DNA of 64,000 bases from an uncultured Mycobacteriaceae bacterium (GTDB lineage: Bacteria > Actinomycetota > Actinomycetes > Mycobacteriales > Mycobacteriaceae): the NCBI GenBank assembly GCA_902826815.1, contig CADEGF010000028.1, positions 1 to 64,000 on the forward strand. The letters run 5' to 3'. Each line of letters opens with the position of its first letter. Position 1 is the first letter of the stretch. Below the pieces are notes generated by a model. The model worked only from the letters and a program-made list of their open reading frames with translations. It was not told the DNA's origin and did not search any database. Positions 15,503 to 24,429 of this stretch are shown here, one piece after another. Position numbers and translations under genes: made by a program.

Positions 15503-16893
15503 CCGTGGGCGTGAGGAGCAATACAGCGGGAGTTTCTACTCTGATCAATCCCGCAACCGAAGAGGAGTTGCGGCAGGTCGAGCAGACCACCGCGGAGGCG
15601 GTCGACGATGCGGTGGCCCGAGCCAGGGTCGCCCAACGGGAGTGGGCAAGTCGCGCACCCGCGGACAAGGCCGCCGCACTGCGCGCGTATGCCGCCGTCG
15701 TCGATGCGCACATCGACGAGTTGGCCGCATTGGAGGTGGCCAACTCGGGCCATCCGATCGGCAACGCCGAATGGGAGGCCGGCCACGTCCGCGACGTGCT
15801 GCAGTTCTACTCCGCGAGCCCGGAGCGGCTGTCGGGCAAGCAGATTCCCGTTGCGGGCGGATTCGACGTCACCTTCAACGAGCCGATAGGCGTTGTCGGT
15901 GTCATCACGCCGTGGAACTTCCCGATGACGATCGCGTCGTGGGGCTTCGTGCCCGCACTCGCCGCGGGTAATGCGGTGCTGGTGAAGCCCGCCGAGTGGA
16001 CACCGCTGACGACCATCCGCCTCGGCGAACTCGCCGTTGAGGCCGGGATCCCCGAGGATCTGTTCCAGGTGCTTCCCGGCAAGGGCTCGGTGGTCGGGGA
16101 CCGGTTCGTCACCCATCCGGGTATCGGCAAGATCGTCTTCACCGGATCCACCGAGGTCGGTATCGGTGTGATGGCCGGTGCCGCCAAGCACATCAAACGG
16201 GTGACGCTGGAACTCGGCGGCAAGAGCGCCAACATCGTCTTCGACGACTGCGATCTCGAGCGGGCCGCGGCCACCGCGCCGTACGGCGTCTTCGACAACG
16301 CCGGTCAGGACTGCTGTTCCCGCAGCCGGATCCTGGTGCAGCGCAGCGTCTATGACCGCTTCATGGAACTACTCGAGCCCGCGGTCAAGGGTGTCGTGGT
16401 CGGCGACCCGAGCGCAAAGGAAACCGAGATGGGACCGCTCGTTTCGAAGACGCACTGGAACAGCGTCGCCTCCTTCGTGCCCGACGACGCACCGGTGGCG
16501 TTCCGCGGCGACGCGCCAACGGGGCCGGGCTACTGGTACCCGCCGACGGTGCTGACCCCGCAGCGCACGGACCGGACCGTGACCGAGGAGATCTTCGGTC
16601 CGGTGGTCACCGTATTGCCGTTCGAGGACGAAGCCGACGCGATCGAATTGGCCAACGACACCCCTTACGGCCTTTCGGGATCGATCTGGACCGACAACCT
16701 GTCACGGGCGATCCGGGTGTCGCGGGCCGTGGAAACGGGCAACCTGTCGGTCAATTCGCACTCGTCGGTCCGATACAACACGCCGTTCGGCGGCTTCAAG
16801 CAGTCGGGTCTCGGCCGCGAGCTCGGAGCCGACGCCCCACTGCACTTCACCGAAACCAAGAACGTCTTCTTCGCGATAAACGAGAGAGACTAG
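15499..16893 (+). CDS. aldC: NAD(P)-dependent aldehyde dehydrogenase
   Basis: A 464-residue aldehyde dehydrogenase, the Rv2858c (aldC) counterpart. The Rossmann/active-site features are TPWNFPM, FTGSTEVG, ELGGKSANIVF with the general base glutamate, and the nucleophilic cysteine in GQDCCSRSR at about 270. The GTG start at 15499 overlaps the upstream stop as GTGA and is preceded by AAAGGTG. In the proposed route it oxidises a gamma-glutamylated aldehyde to the acid. Confidence 0.88.
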   Translation: MTVGVRSNTAGVSTLINPATEEELRQVEQTTAEAVDDAVARARVAQREWASRAPADKAAALRAYAAVVDAHIDELAALEVANSGHPIGNAEWEAGHVRDVLQFYSASPERLSGKQIPVAGGFDVTFNEPIGVVGVITPWNFPMTIASWGFVPALAAGNAVLVKPAEWTPLTTIRLGELAVEAGIPEDLFQVLPGKGSVVGDRFVTHPGIGKIVFTGSTEVGIGVMAGAAKHIKRVTLELGGKSANIVFDDCDLERAAATAPYGVFDNAGQDCCSRSRILVQRSVYDRFMELLEPAVKGVVVGDPSAKETEMGPLVSKTHWNSVASFVPDDAPVAFRGDAPTGPGYWYPPTVLTPQRTDRTVTEEIFGPVVTVLPFEDEADAIELANDTPYGLSGSIWTDNLSRAIRVSRAVETGNLSVNSHSSVRYNTPFGGFKQSGLGRELGADAPLHFTETKNVFFAINERD

Positions 16894-16896
16894 GTC

Positions 16897-17679
16897 ATGA
16901 ACAAGACAGATCTGACCCAGCGACTGGCCGACAAGGTCGCCGTCATCACCGGTGGCGCAAGCGGCATCGGCCTGGCGACCGCCAAGCGGATGCGGGCGGA
17001 GGGCGCCACCATAGTGATCGGCGATATCGACCCGGCCACAGGTAAGGCCGCCGCCGACGAACTCGAGGGCTTGTTCGTGCCCGTCGACGTCGCCGATCAG
17101 GCGGCCGTCGACACGCTCTTCGACAGCGCCGCAAAGACATACGGCTCGGTCGACATCGCGTTCAACAACGCCGGTATCTCACCGCCCGAGGACGATCTCA
17201 TCGAGAACACCGACCTCGACGCATGGCAACGTGTCCAGGACATCAACCTCAAGTCGGTGTTTCTGTGCTGCAAGGCCGCGCTGCGGCATATGGTCCCTGC
17301 GCAGAAGGGCTCGATCATCAACACCGCGTCGTTCGTCGCCGTGATGGGATCGGCGACGTCGCAGATCTCCTACACCGCGTCCAAGGGCGGCGTGCTTGCG
17401 ATGTCGCGGGAGCTCGGCGTGCAGTTCGCGCGGCAGGGCATCAGGGTCAACTCGCTATGCCCCGGGCCCGTGAACACGCCTCTGCTGCAGGAGCTTTTCG
17501 CCAAGGACCCCGAGAGGGCCGCGCGCAGGCTGGTGCACGTGCCGCTGGGCCGGTTCGCCGAGCCCGAGGAAATGGCCGCGGCGGTGGCGTTCCTCGCAAG
17601 CGACGACGCATCGTTCATCACCGGCTCCTCCTTCTTGGTCGACGGCGGCATCAGCTCGGCCTACGTCACTCCGCTGTAG
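16897..17679 (+). CDS. SDR-family alcohol dehydrogenase (Rv2857c-like)
   Basis: Classical short-chain dehydrogenase of 260 residues: TGGASGIG cofactor loop, NNAG, and the catalytic YTASK motif with serine in NTASFVAV. Annotated in relatives as a 3-oxoacyl-ACP reductase, but its constant position in the glnA4 operon suggests that it oxidises the hydroxyl of a gamma-glutamyl amino alcohol to the aldehyde used by AldC. It starts three bases after the aldC stop. Confidence 0.85.
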   Translation: MNKTDLTQRLADKVAVITGGASGIGLATAKRMRAEGATIVIGDIDPATGKAAADELEGLFVPVDVADQAAVDTLFDSAAKTYGSVDIAFNNAGISPPEDDLIENTDLDAWQRVQDINLKSVFLCCKAALRHMVPAQKGSIINTASFVAVMGSATSQISYTASKGGVLAMSRELGVQFARQGIRVNSLCPGPVNTPLLQELFAKDPERAARRLVHVPLGRFAEPEEMAAAVAFLASDDASFITGSSFLVDGGISSAYVTPL

Positions 17680-17681
17680 AC

Positions 17682-18404
17682 ATGACCGTCGACCCCGACG
17701 TTCCGCTCGCAGGCGAAGCTCTGCTTCGCCCGGTGCGCCCGGGGAATGCCTTCGAGGACACCGTCGGACGGCTATTGCAGACGATCCGGCTCGGCGTGCT
17801 GCAGCCCGGTGAGTCATTGCCTCCTGAGCGGGAACTGGCCGCCCGCCTCGGGGTCAGTCGCGATACCGTGCGGGAAGCGATCAAGTCGTTGGCCGATGCC
17901 GGCTACCTGGTGTCGCGGCGCGGTCGGTACGGCGGCACATTCCTGGCCGAGTCGCTCCCGACACATACCGGGGCCCAGCCGAGGGTGACGCGCGCCGAGA
18001 TCGACGACGCGCTGCGACTGCGGGAGGTTCTCGAGGTCGGTGCCGCGCGGATGGCGGCGAGCCAGACGTTGACCGCCGCCGAGCGAGAAGTGCTGTGGGC
18101 GAGGATGACCGATGTGCGCGGCGCGCCGGCAGGCGACTACCGGCGGTTGGACTCGCGGTTCCATTTGGCCCTGGCCGAGGCCGCCGGTTCCCCGTCTCTC
18201 GTCACCCTCGTTGCCGAGAACCGGATGCGGCTCAACGGGCTTCTCGACCAGATCCCGCTGCTGCCGCGCAACATCGCGCATTCCGACGAGCAGCACGAGG
18301 CCGTCGTGATGGCCATCCTCGCCGGGGATTGCGACGGTGCCGCCGCCGCGATGATGGCTCACGTCGCTGGGTCGGCGGCACTTCTGCACGGCTTCCTCGA
18401 CTGA
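17682..18404 (+). CDS. GntR-family regulator, FadR/FCD type
   Basis: Transcription regulator of 240 residues: winged helix (about 22-88, LPPERELAARLGVSRDTVREAI) followed by an all-helical FCD ligand domain with the metal-binding pattern D..H (RLDSRFHLALAEAAGS) and later histidines (NIAHSDEQHEAVV). It begins two bases after the SDR stop, as last gene of the glnA4 operon, so it is probably a local feedback regulator. FadR-type operators look like the palindrome at 7380-7396, making this protein a good candidate for controlling the permease promoter as well. Confidence 0.87.
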   Translation: MTVDPDVPLAGEALLRPVRPGNAFEDTVGRLLQTIRLGVLQPGESLPPERELAARLGVSRDTVREAIKSLADAGYLVSRRGRYGGTFLAESLPTHTGAQPRVTRAEIDDALRLREVLEVGAARMAASQTLTAAEREVLWARMTDVRGAPAGDYRRLDSRFHLALAEAAGSPSLVTLVAENRMRLNGLLDQIPLLPRNIAHSDEQHEAVVMAILAGDCDGAAAAMMAHVAGSAALLHGFLD

Positions 18405-18529
18405 CTACCTATTTACATCGACTGCGCAATATAGGGAATTCCTCCCGATGGCCCGCGCGCGTCCATCGTCGAATCTGATCTGGCAGTTGCAGAACGCCGT
18501 GTTCCGCGACATCGACAGAAGGAACACGC

Positions 18530-19096
18530 ATGAATACGCAGACGCTCGCGACGAAACTCGGCGGCGCCGCCGTCGTCGGCACCGCTCTTGGACTGACCGT
18601 CGGCATCGGTTTTGCCGCCGCCGCGCCCAGCCAAACCGACGGCGCCATGCTCTACATCTGTCAGGACATCGGAACTCCCAGCATGTACCGGATTTCGGTA
18701 AAGGGCACCTATCCGATGGATTCGGCCGACGCAACCGGCTACCTGATCCACATGAACGAGGGCGCCCAGCCAGGCGGGTTGATCGTCGAACTCAAGGCCG
18801 ACGACGAAGGTAACAACGACCGCCTCATCGGCGACGGCTTCTACCCGACCACTGCGACGACGAGTGAAGGCTATCTGCGGTCGGTCCCGGGCGGGCTGGA
18901 ATACCGCCGCGAAATGGCTGTTCCCCGGCCGAATTTCAACGAAGACTACGCCCAGCCCGGATCCGACGACGACACCGACGAGGTATACGCCGTCGTCACG
19001 TTCCGCGACGGCGACGGCGGCCTACGTCCGGCCGTCACCCAGTCGATCACTCGCAACTTCGAAGTCTCCGGAATCTGCGACAGCTGCTGCCGCTAG
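18530..19096 (+). CDS. Small secreted protein with C-terminal CDxCC motif (paralogue 1)
   Basis: Unrecognised exported protein of 188 residues. It has a Sec-type signal peptide (hydrophobic residues about 12-32, likely cleavage after AAAA near residue 33). The acidic mature domain begins with a conserved LYICQD and ends with CDSCCR, giving four cysteines. AAGGA lies in front of the ATG. The next gene is its paralogue: the two share MNT-TLA at the start, YP/FPM..ADA.GYL.H, GGLEY.RE and the cysteine-rich tail. It could be a cell-wall or secreted protein stabilised by disulphides; no catalytic motif is visible. Confidence 0.7.
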   Translation: MNTQTLATKLGGAAVVGTALGLTVGIGFAAAAPSQTDGAMLYICQDIGTPSMYRISVKGTYPMDSADATGYLIHMNEGAQPGGLIVELKADDEGNNDRLIGDGFYPTTATTSEGYLRSVPGGLEYRREMAVPRPNFNEDYAQPGSDDDTDEVYAVVTFRDGDGGLRPAVTQSITRNFEVSGICDSCCR

Positions 19097-19132
19097 CCCT
19101 GTCGCAATGTGACCCACAGAAAGGAACTGATC

Positions 19133-19705
19133 ATGAACACAAGAACATTGGCGTCGGTGCTGACCGGCGCGGCCGCCGTCACCACCATCGCACTGACGGT
19201 TGCAGCAGCGCCGGCAGCGGCGGCACCAAAACCGAGCGGTGCCACAGTTTTCCTGTGCCCCGACTTCGGAAAGCCGGGCTACTATCGGACGACGGTCAGG
19301 GGTGTGTTCCCGATGTCGCAAGCCGACGCCGTCGGCTATCTCGTCCACATCGACGACAATCCGTCGAAGCCGGGCGGGATGGTGTATTACCTGCAGGCCG
19401 ACGACGGCCACGGTCATGAAGGCGACGAAAGCCTCGTCTACCTCAACGTCCCGCACGCCCAACCCGACGGCGCCGGCTTTCTTCGAGCCGGACCGGGGGG
19501 CCTGGAGTACCAACGCGAATTCCTGGTTCCCACCTACTCACTCAACGAGGACAACAGCCAATTCGGCTGGATGCCGGAGGAACACGACGAGATCTACGCT
19601 GCTGCGAAGTTCGTCGACGCAGATGGCGGTTCGAGAACTCAAATCAGCCAACAGATCACGAAGGAGTTCTCTGCGGACGGAGTCTGCGACGGGTGCTGCT
19701 CGTAG
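19133..19705 (+). CDS. Small secreted protein with C-terminal CDxCC motif (paralogue 2)
   Basis: Tandem partner of the preceding gene, 190 residues. The signal peptide runs to about residue 31 (AAAAPKPSG), followed by VFLCPD, GVFPMSQADAVGYLVH, GGLEYQREF and the C-terminal CDGCCS. The start is the ATG at 19133, with AAAGGA eight bases upstream; the longer frame from 19109 lacks a signal sequence at the right place. A strong hairpin follows the stop, so the pair is probably one transcription unit. Function unknown. Confidence 0.7.
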   Translation: MNTRTLASVLTGAAAVTTIALTVAAAPAAAAPKPSGATVFLCPDFGKPGYYRTTVRGVFPMSQADAVGYLVHIDDNPSKPGGMVYYLQADDGHGHEGDESLVYLNVPHAQPDGAGFLRAGPGGLEYQREFLVPTYSLNEDNSQFGWMPEEHDEIYAAAKFVDADGGSRTQISQQITKEFSADGVCDGCCS

Positions 19706-19713
19706 TCACTGAT

Positions 19714-19742
19714 GCCAGGCGGGTCGTAAGCGCCCGCCTGGC
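19714..19742 (+). terminator. Hairpin after the secreted-protein pair
   Basis: A perfect 10-base stem (GCCAGGCGGG / CCCGCCTGGC) with a nine-base loop starts eight bases after the stop codon. No U-tract follows. Confidence 0.6.
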
Positions 19743-20228
19743 AGGGGGCTTCTGTTCGCAGCGGTCGATTGCCTCGCGGGCGATTCGCGACCAGCGCAAA
19801 CCGGCGTTGATTTTCGCGCGATGCGTTCCCTGATCACCGTCACCCTTGTCGGCGTCGCTGGGCTTTTGGTGGGGCTTCGCGAGGAGTTCCTGCACAACAC
19901 CCCGATCGTCGCCGGCCTCGCGCTGGGCGTCCGCGTACCGCGAGAGTATGGGCTGTGTAGGAAAAGACGCCGCTGACGTACGTAGCCCATACAGTCGCGG
20001 TCGGTCGCGGTCGGTCGCCCCGAGGTAGCCGACGGTCGCGACCATCGCCGCCGGGCCCGTCAGCGTGGCGATCTTCTTGTGCGTGTTCGTGCGTTCTCCA
20101 CTGTTCGAGGGCCCCTGCGGCCCGTTCTTTGACGGTGCAACCGTGCCCGGCGAGGTTTCGGCAAGCCTGTCGCGATTATGAAATCCGCTGTTCAGGCGGC
20201 TCTAAGCCGCCATGCTGTACGGGTGGCG
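19743..20228. other. Gene-poor stretch upstream of the SARP regulator
   Basis: No convincing gene. It holds a 9-base inverted repeat (GTATGGGCT at 19946-19954, AGCCCATAC at 19984-19992), two tandem copies of TCGCGGTCGG (19995-20014) and a short stem-loop GGCGGCT-CTA-AGCCGCC (20195-20211) just before the regulator. Tandem repeats with a 10-11-base period are typical SARP-binding sites, so the 10-mer pair may be autoregulatory. A reading frame from 19821 (about 50 codons, hydrophobic start) has no other support. Confidence 0.4.
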
Positions 20229-23105
20229 GTGGAGTTTCGGATACTCGGCGGCGTCGAGGCATTGGCTGACGGAGAGCGACTCGACATCGGCGCTGCCAGG
20301 CAGCGCTGTGTTCTGGGGGCCCTGCTGATTGACGTGAACCGCGCCGTGCCGACCGACCAACTGATCGACCGGATCTGGTCCGATGCGTTGCCGCACCGCG
20401 CTCGAAACTCGCTCGCCGGCTATCTGTCCCGGCTTCGGCAGGTAATCGCATTCGATGGCGTGGAGATTACCCGCCGGTCGAGCGGCTATGTGCTGAGTAC
20501 CGATCCGCTGTCGATCGACCTTCATTGTTTCCGCGAGCTGACCGCCAAGGCTCGTGCTGCGACGGATCCGATCGAGTCGGACGACCTATTCGAAAAGGCG
20601 CTGGCGATGTGGCGGGGAACTCCGTTCGCGTCGCTCGACACTGCGTGGATGAACGACGTTCGCACCGTACTGGAGGCCGAGCGGCTCGCGGTGATCCTCG
20701 ACCGCAACGACGCGGCCCTGCGAGCCGATCGACACGGCGCGTTGCTGCCGCAGCTGACGGCGATGTCCGCCGATCATCCACTCGACGAGCGGCTTGCCGG
20801 GCAGTTGATGCTCGCCCAATTCCGTTGTGGCCGACAGGCCGACGCAGTCGAGACATTTCGTGCGATGCGCGAGCGACTCGTCGAGGAACTGGGCACCGAC
20901 CCCGGCCCGCCGCTCCGCCAGGTGCACCAGCAGATCCTCGATGGTGATCCCGGACATCAGGTTGCGCCACCCACGTCACACGTTTCGGTCACCGCTCGGC
21001 CGCGCATCGGGTTACCGCGGCGCGCCACGAGCTTCGTCGCACGCGAGGACGACATCGCGAGCGTCGCTGCTGCGCTTGGTGACAGCCCACTCGTAACGTT
21101 GACCGGCGTCGGTGGCGTCGGAAAGACACGCCTGGCCCTCGAGGTCGCGAGCCGCATAGAGCGTCGCTTCGACGACGGCGTGTGCTTCTGCGAACTCGCG
21201 CCGCTCGACGACGGTTCGGCCGTCGGCCACGCAATCGCGGCGGCGCTGAGACTGCAGCAACAGCAGGGGCTCGGCATCGAGGCCTCCGTCATCGAGTTTC
21301 TGCGGATGCACAAGATGTTGTTGCTCGTGGACAACTGCGAGCATGTCCTACCGGCAGCGGCGCGGCTGGTCGACCAGATCGTTCGGCATTGTCCGGATGT
21401 CGTGGTACTGGCCACGAGTCGGGAAGGACTCGGTGTGGAGGGCGAGCGGATCCTGCCGGTTCCTCCGTTGCCGGTCGAGGACGCAACGGCGTTGTTCGCG
21501 GAGCGAGCCAAGGCGGGCAGGCCCGATTTCGACCTCGACAAAGAGCCGGTCGGAGCCGTTGCCGAGATCTGTCGACGTCTCGACGGCCTGCCGCTGGCGA
21601 TCGAACTGGCCGCCGCGCGAATGCGGGCGATGGGCAGCCTCGATGTGGCGCGTCGGCTGGACGGGCTTCGGCTGCTCAGCGGCGGAACCCGCGACGCACC
21701 CGCACGACAACAGAGCCTCGCCGCGACAATCGACTGGTCGTATCGCCTGCTCACCGACGCCGAACAGGCGATGTTCATCCGCCTGTCGCTATTCGCAGGC
21801 GGCTTCGATCTCGAGGCCGCGCACAGGGTGTGCGGCGCAGACGGGGAGACGGATGACGACACGCTGGAACGGTTGACCGGACTGCTCGACAAGTCGATGG
21901 TGAAGATGCGGACCGGCACCGTTCGATCGCGATACTTCTTGCTTGAGACGCTGCGGGCATACGGGCGTGATCGGTTGCGGGAGAACGGTATTGCTGATGA
22001 ATTGATATCCCGGCATGCGGAGTACTACACAGACCTTGCCGAGCGAGCCGCGATCGGCATGCACGGCCCGCAGGAGGGGGCCTGGGTCGACCGGATGCTG
22101 CCCGATTACGACAACCTGCGCGTCGCCTTCGAGCACGTCGTTGCCGATGGCGACATCGGCAACGCACTTCGACTGGTCACCTCGCTGTCCGAATACGTCC
22201 ATCTGCGAATCGGTTACGAGTCGTCCGGCTGGGCGGAGCGGACGGTCGAATTGGCCGAGCCCGACCACCCGCTCTTCGCCGCCGCCGTCGGTTTCGCCGC
22301 CAGGGGAGCATGGAACAAGGGCCAGTTCGAGCGGGCGCGTTCGTTGGCGAGCATGGCGCGCGGGCATGTCCCGGGCCGCGGCAACGGCCGCATTGCATAT
22401 CCCGGCGATGTGCTTGCAGACCTCGCTCTATACCAGGGTGACGCGGAGGCGGCGCTGACACACTACGAGGGGGAAAGGACGCGCGCCCGCGCCGACGACG
22501 ACCCGATCCGATTGGTCTGGACGCTGTTCTATGTGGCGATATGCCACGCCGCACTGCGGGCCCCTGAAGACGGCATGGCCGCCGCGGAGGAGGCCGTCGC
22601 GATATCCGATACGACGGCCAATCCCACCGCCCGGTCGATGGCGCGCTACGCGCTCGGCCTGGTGCTGAAAAAGTCAGCGCCCGACCGAGCGCTGGCCTTG
22701 TTCGACGAGGCGGCTGACCTTGCCGCGTCCGTGCAGAATTTCTGGTGGCATGGCATCGCGCTCATGGAGGCCGCGGCCACCCGTGCCGTGCACGGCGAAA
22801 TCGCAACGGCGGCCTACGCTCTCATCGATGTCGTCGACCATTGGGATCGGGTGGGAGACTGGAGCCAGCAGTGGCTCAACCTCCGTTATGTGACGCGGTT
22901 CCTCGCGCGGGTCGGCGCCGACGATGAGGCGCGCGCACTGCATCACGCGCTCGCCGCCGAAGGCAAGGGTTCTCCGCTCACCGACGACCAAATCGCCCGT
23001 CTCGGCGCCCACGACGGCAAGAGCCCGACCGGGCCGGAAGCGATCGCCCTGGCTCGCTCGGCGCTGACAACCCACGCATGTCGCGACCTAGGAAATGCAC
23101 CCTGA
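20229..23105 (+). CDS. SARP-type regulator with NB-ARC ATPase and TPR-like repeats
   Basis: Large AfsR-like transcription activator, about 958 residues. Order: OmpR-type winged helix (1-90), bacterial transcriptional activator domain BTAD (about 95-240), an NB-ARC/STAND ATPase with Walker A GVGGVGKT at about 290 and LLLVDNCEH as Walker B, then a long helical repeat region. ATP turnover in such proteins controls oligomerisation and DNA binding. The GTG at 20229 begins with VEFRILGG, the usual SARP start; the frame is open to an ATG at 20178, but that would read through a stem-loop. Likely targets are the neighbouring secreted-protein or methyltransferase genes. Confidence 0.8.
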   Translation: MEFRILGGVEALADGERLDIGAARQRCVLGALLIDVNRAVPTDQLIDRIWSDALPHRARNSLAGYLSRLRQVIAFDGVEITRRSSGYVLSTDPLSIDLHCFRELTAKARAATDPIESDDLFEKALAMWRGTPFASLDTAWMNDVRTVLEAERLAVILDRNDAALRADRHGALLPQLTAMSADHPLDERLAGQLMLAQFRCGRQADAVETFRAMRERLVEELGTDPGPPLRQVHQQILDGDPGHQVAPPTSHVSVTARPRIGLPRRATSFVAREDDIASVAAALGDSPLVTLTGVGGVGKTRLALEVASRIERRFDDGVCFCELAPLDDGSAVGHAIAAALRLQQQQGLGIEASVIEFLRMHKMLLLVDNCEHVLPAAARLVDQIVRHCPDVVVLATSREGLGVEGERILPVPPLPVEDATALFAERAKAGRPDFDLDKEPVGAVAEICRRLDGLPLAIELAAARMRAMGSLDVARRLDGLRLLSGGTRDAPARQQSLAATIDWSYRLLTDAEQAMFIRLSLFAGGFDLEAAHRVCGADGETDDDTLERLTGLLDKSMVKMRTGTVRSRYFLLETLRAYGRDRLRENGIADELISRHAEYYTDLAERAAIGMHGPQEGAWVDRMLPDYDNLRVAFEHVVADGDIGNALRLVTSLSEYVHLRIGYESSGWAERTVELAEPDHPLFAAAVGFAARGAWNKGQFERARSLASMARGHVPGRGNGRIAYPGDVLADLALYQGDAEAALTHYEGERTRARADDDPIRLVWTLFYVAICHAALRAPEDGMAAAEEAVAISDTTANPTARSMARYALGLVLKKSAPDRALALFDEAADLAASVQNFWWHGIALMEAAATRAVHGEIATAAYALIDVVDHWDRVGDWSQQWLNLRYVTRFLARVGADDEARALHHALAAEGKGSPLTDDQIARLGAHDGKSPTGPEAIALARSALTTHACRDLGNAP

Positions 23106-23189
23106 ACAGCGTATTTCATATTCGGCTAACGGTTGCTCAACGCGGCAGGCGCAAAGTTTCAGCATCATCGAGTTGAAGGAGGAATGGAA

Positions 23190-24029
23190 ATGACCACCAG
23201 GATTGACGCCGACCGCGAACTCAAGGCCAAGCACCGCGCGCTGTGGGCATCCGGCGACTATCCGGCCGTCGCGGCCGAGCTGATTCCCGCATTCGGCCCC
23301 GAGCTCGTCCGCGCGTGCGGCATGAAGGTAGGCGACCGCGTCCTCGACATCGCCGCCGGATCGGGTAATGCCGCGATCCCCGCCGCGGAGACCGGCGCGA
23401 TGGTCACGGCCAGTGACCTCACACCGGAGCTCTTCGACGCGGGACGGCGCATCGCCGCCGCGCGCGGTGTCGAGCTGGAATGGGTGGAGGCCGATGCCGA
23501 GGCGCTGCCGTTCGCCGACGACAGCTATGACGTCGTGTTGTCTTCTGTCGGTGTGATGTTCGCACCGCACCACCAAGCGGCCGCCGACGAGCTGATCCGA
23601 GTCTGCCGGCCCGGCGGAACCATCGGATTGATCAACTGGACGCCGCAGGGCTTCATCGGCAACCTGTTCAAGACGATGAAGCCGTACGCGCCGCCGCCAC
23701 CTCCCGGTGCCAGCCCGGCGCCGTTGTGGGGCGACGAGGACCACGTCCGCGAGTTGTTCGGCGACCGGGTGAGCGGCCTCGAGCTGCGACGCCAGGAGAT
23801 CGTGATCGACTACAGCCCGACGCCCGAGGAGTTCCGGGAGTACTGGAAGCGAAACTACGGCCCGACGATAGCGGCGTACAAATTCAACGTCGATGACGCC
23901 GAACGGGTTGCGGCCCTTGACCGCGACTTCCTGGCGTTGCTCACGGAGTGGAATCGCTCAACCGGGCCGGGTAAGACGGCCTACCACGCCGAATATCTGC
24001 TCGTCACCGGAAAAAAGCGCGAGCGGTAG
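23190..24029 (+). CDS. SAM-dependent methyltransferase (class I)
   Basis: Small-molecule methyltransferase of 279 residues with the SAM-binding motif I VLDIAAGSGNAAIPAA at about residue 48, an acidic loop (ASDLTPE), motif II DDSYDVVLSSVG and the post-motif RPGGTIGL. The start is the ATG at 23190 because AAGGAGG lies seven bases upstream; the ATG at 23184 would sit only one base after it. The gene follows the SARP regulator and ends in a strong palindrome. The acceptor substrate is unknown. Confidence 0.82.
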   Translation: MTTRIDADRELKAKHRALWASGDYPAVAAELIPAFGPELVRACGMKVGDRVLDIAAGSGNAAIPAAETGAMVTASDLTPELFDAGRRIAAARGVELEWVEADAEALPFADDSYDVVLSSVGVMFAPHHQAAADELIRVCRPGGTIGLINWTPQGFIGNLFKTMKPYAPPPPPGASPAPLWGDEDHVRELFGDRVSGLELRRQEIVIDYSPTPEEFREYWKRNYGPTIAAYKFNVDDAERVAALDRDFLALLTEWNRSTGPGKTAYHAEYLLVTGKKRER

Positions 24030-24046
24030 GGCATCCGACCGCGGTG

Positions 24047-24075
24047 ATCCAGCCGCCGGCCGGCGGCGGCTGGAT
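24047..24075 (+). terminator. Perfect 12-bp hairpin between methyltransferase and arsR
   Basis: Arms ATCCAGCCGCCG and CGGCGGCTGGAT with a five-base centre, 17 bases after the methyltransferase stop. Best read as a terminator without U-tract. It also argues against the long arsR start at 24044, which would put the hairpin inside the coding region. Confidence 0.6.
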
Positions 24076-24100
24076 TACATTGTCAACAGTGGAGAAGCCC

Positions 24101-24418
24101 GTGAAAGAGCTGCTGGTCGAGCGTGCGTCGTCGGCATTGGCCGATGTCGACACCGTCGGCTGGACCGTGCGCTTCGATCTGCTGTCGGATCCCAACCGGC
24201 TGGAGATCCTGCTGTGCCTACACCGGGCACCAGGGATCTGCGTCGGGGATCTGGCCGCGGCGCTCGGACGCTCTGAAAACGCGGTATCCCAAGCGCTTCG
24301 GGTGCTTCGGCAGCAGGGCTGGGTAACGTCCACCCGCGCGGGCCGGGAGGTCAGCTATCGACTCGAGGACGAGATCGTCCACGAGCTGCTGCACCGCATC
24401 GGCGCTCAGCACGGCTGA
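24101..24418 (+). CDS. ArsR/SmtB-family regulator
   Basis: Winged-helix repressor of about 105 residues (LLSDPNRLEILLCLHRAPGICVGDLAAALGRSENAVSQALRVLR region at 22-65). The ICVGDL phrase is at the place where arsenic/cadmium sensors carry the ELCVCDL metal site, but only one cysteine remains, so metal sensing at that site is doubtful; the C-terminus has HELLHRIGAQH, a possible alternative histidine site. GTG 24101 has GGAG six bases upstream. It lies one remnant gene away from the KmtR-like sensor. Confidence 0.75.
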   Translation: MKELLVERASSALADVDTVGWTVRFDLLSDPNRLEILLCLHRAPGICVGDLAAALGRSENAVSQALRVLRQQGWVTSTRAGREVSYRLEDEIVHELLHRIGAQHG

Positions 24419-24429
24419 CCGCCTGCCAC

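Noticed and set aside
19821-19976. Small hydrophobic reading frame in the gap before the SARP gene
   Set aside because: No ribosome site, no family, and it crosses the inverted repeat; not supported as a gene.
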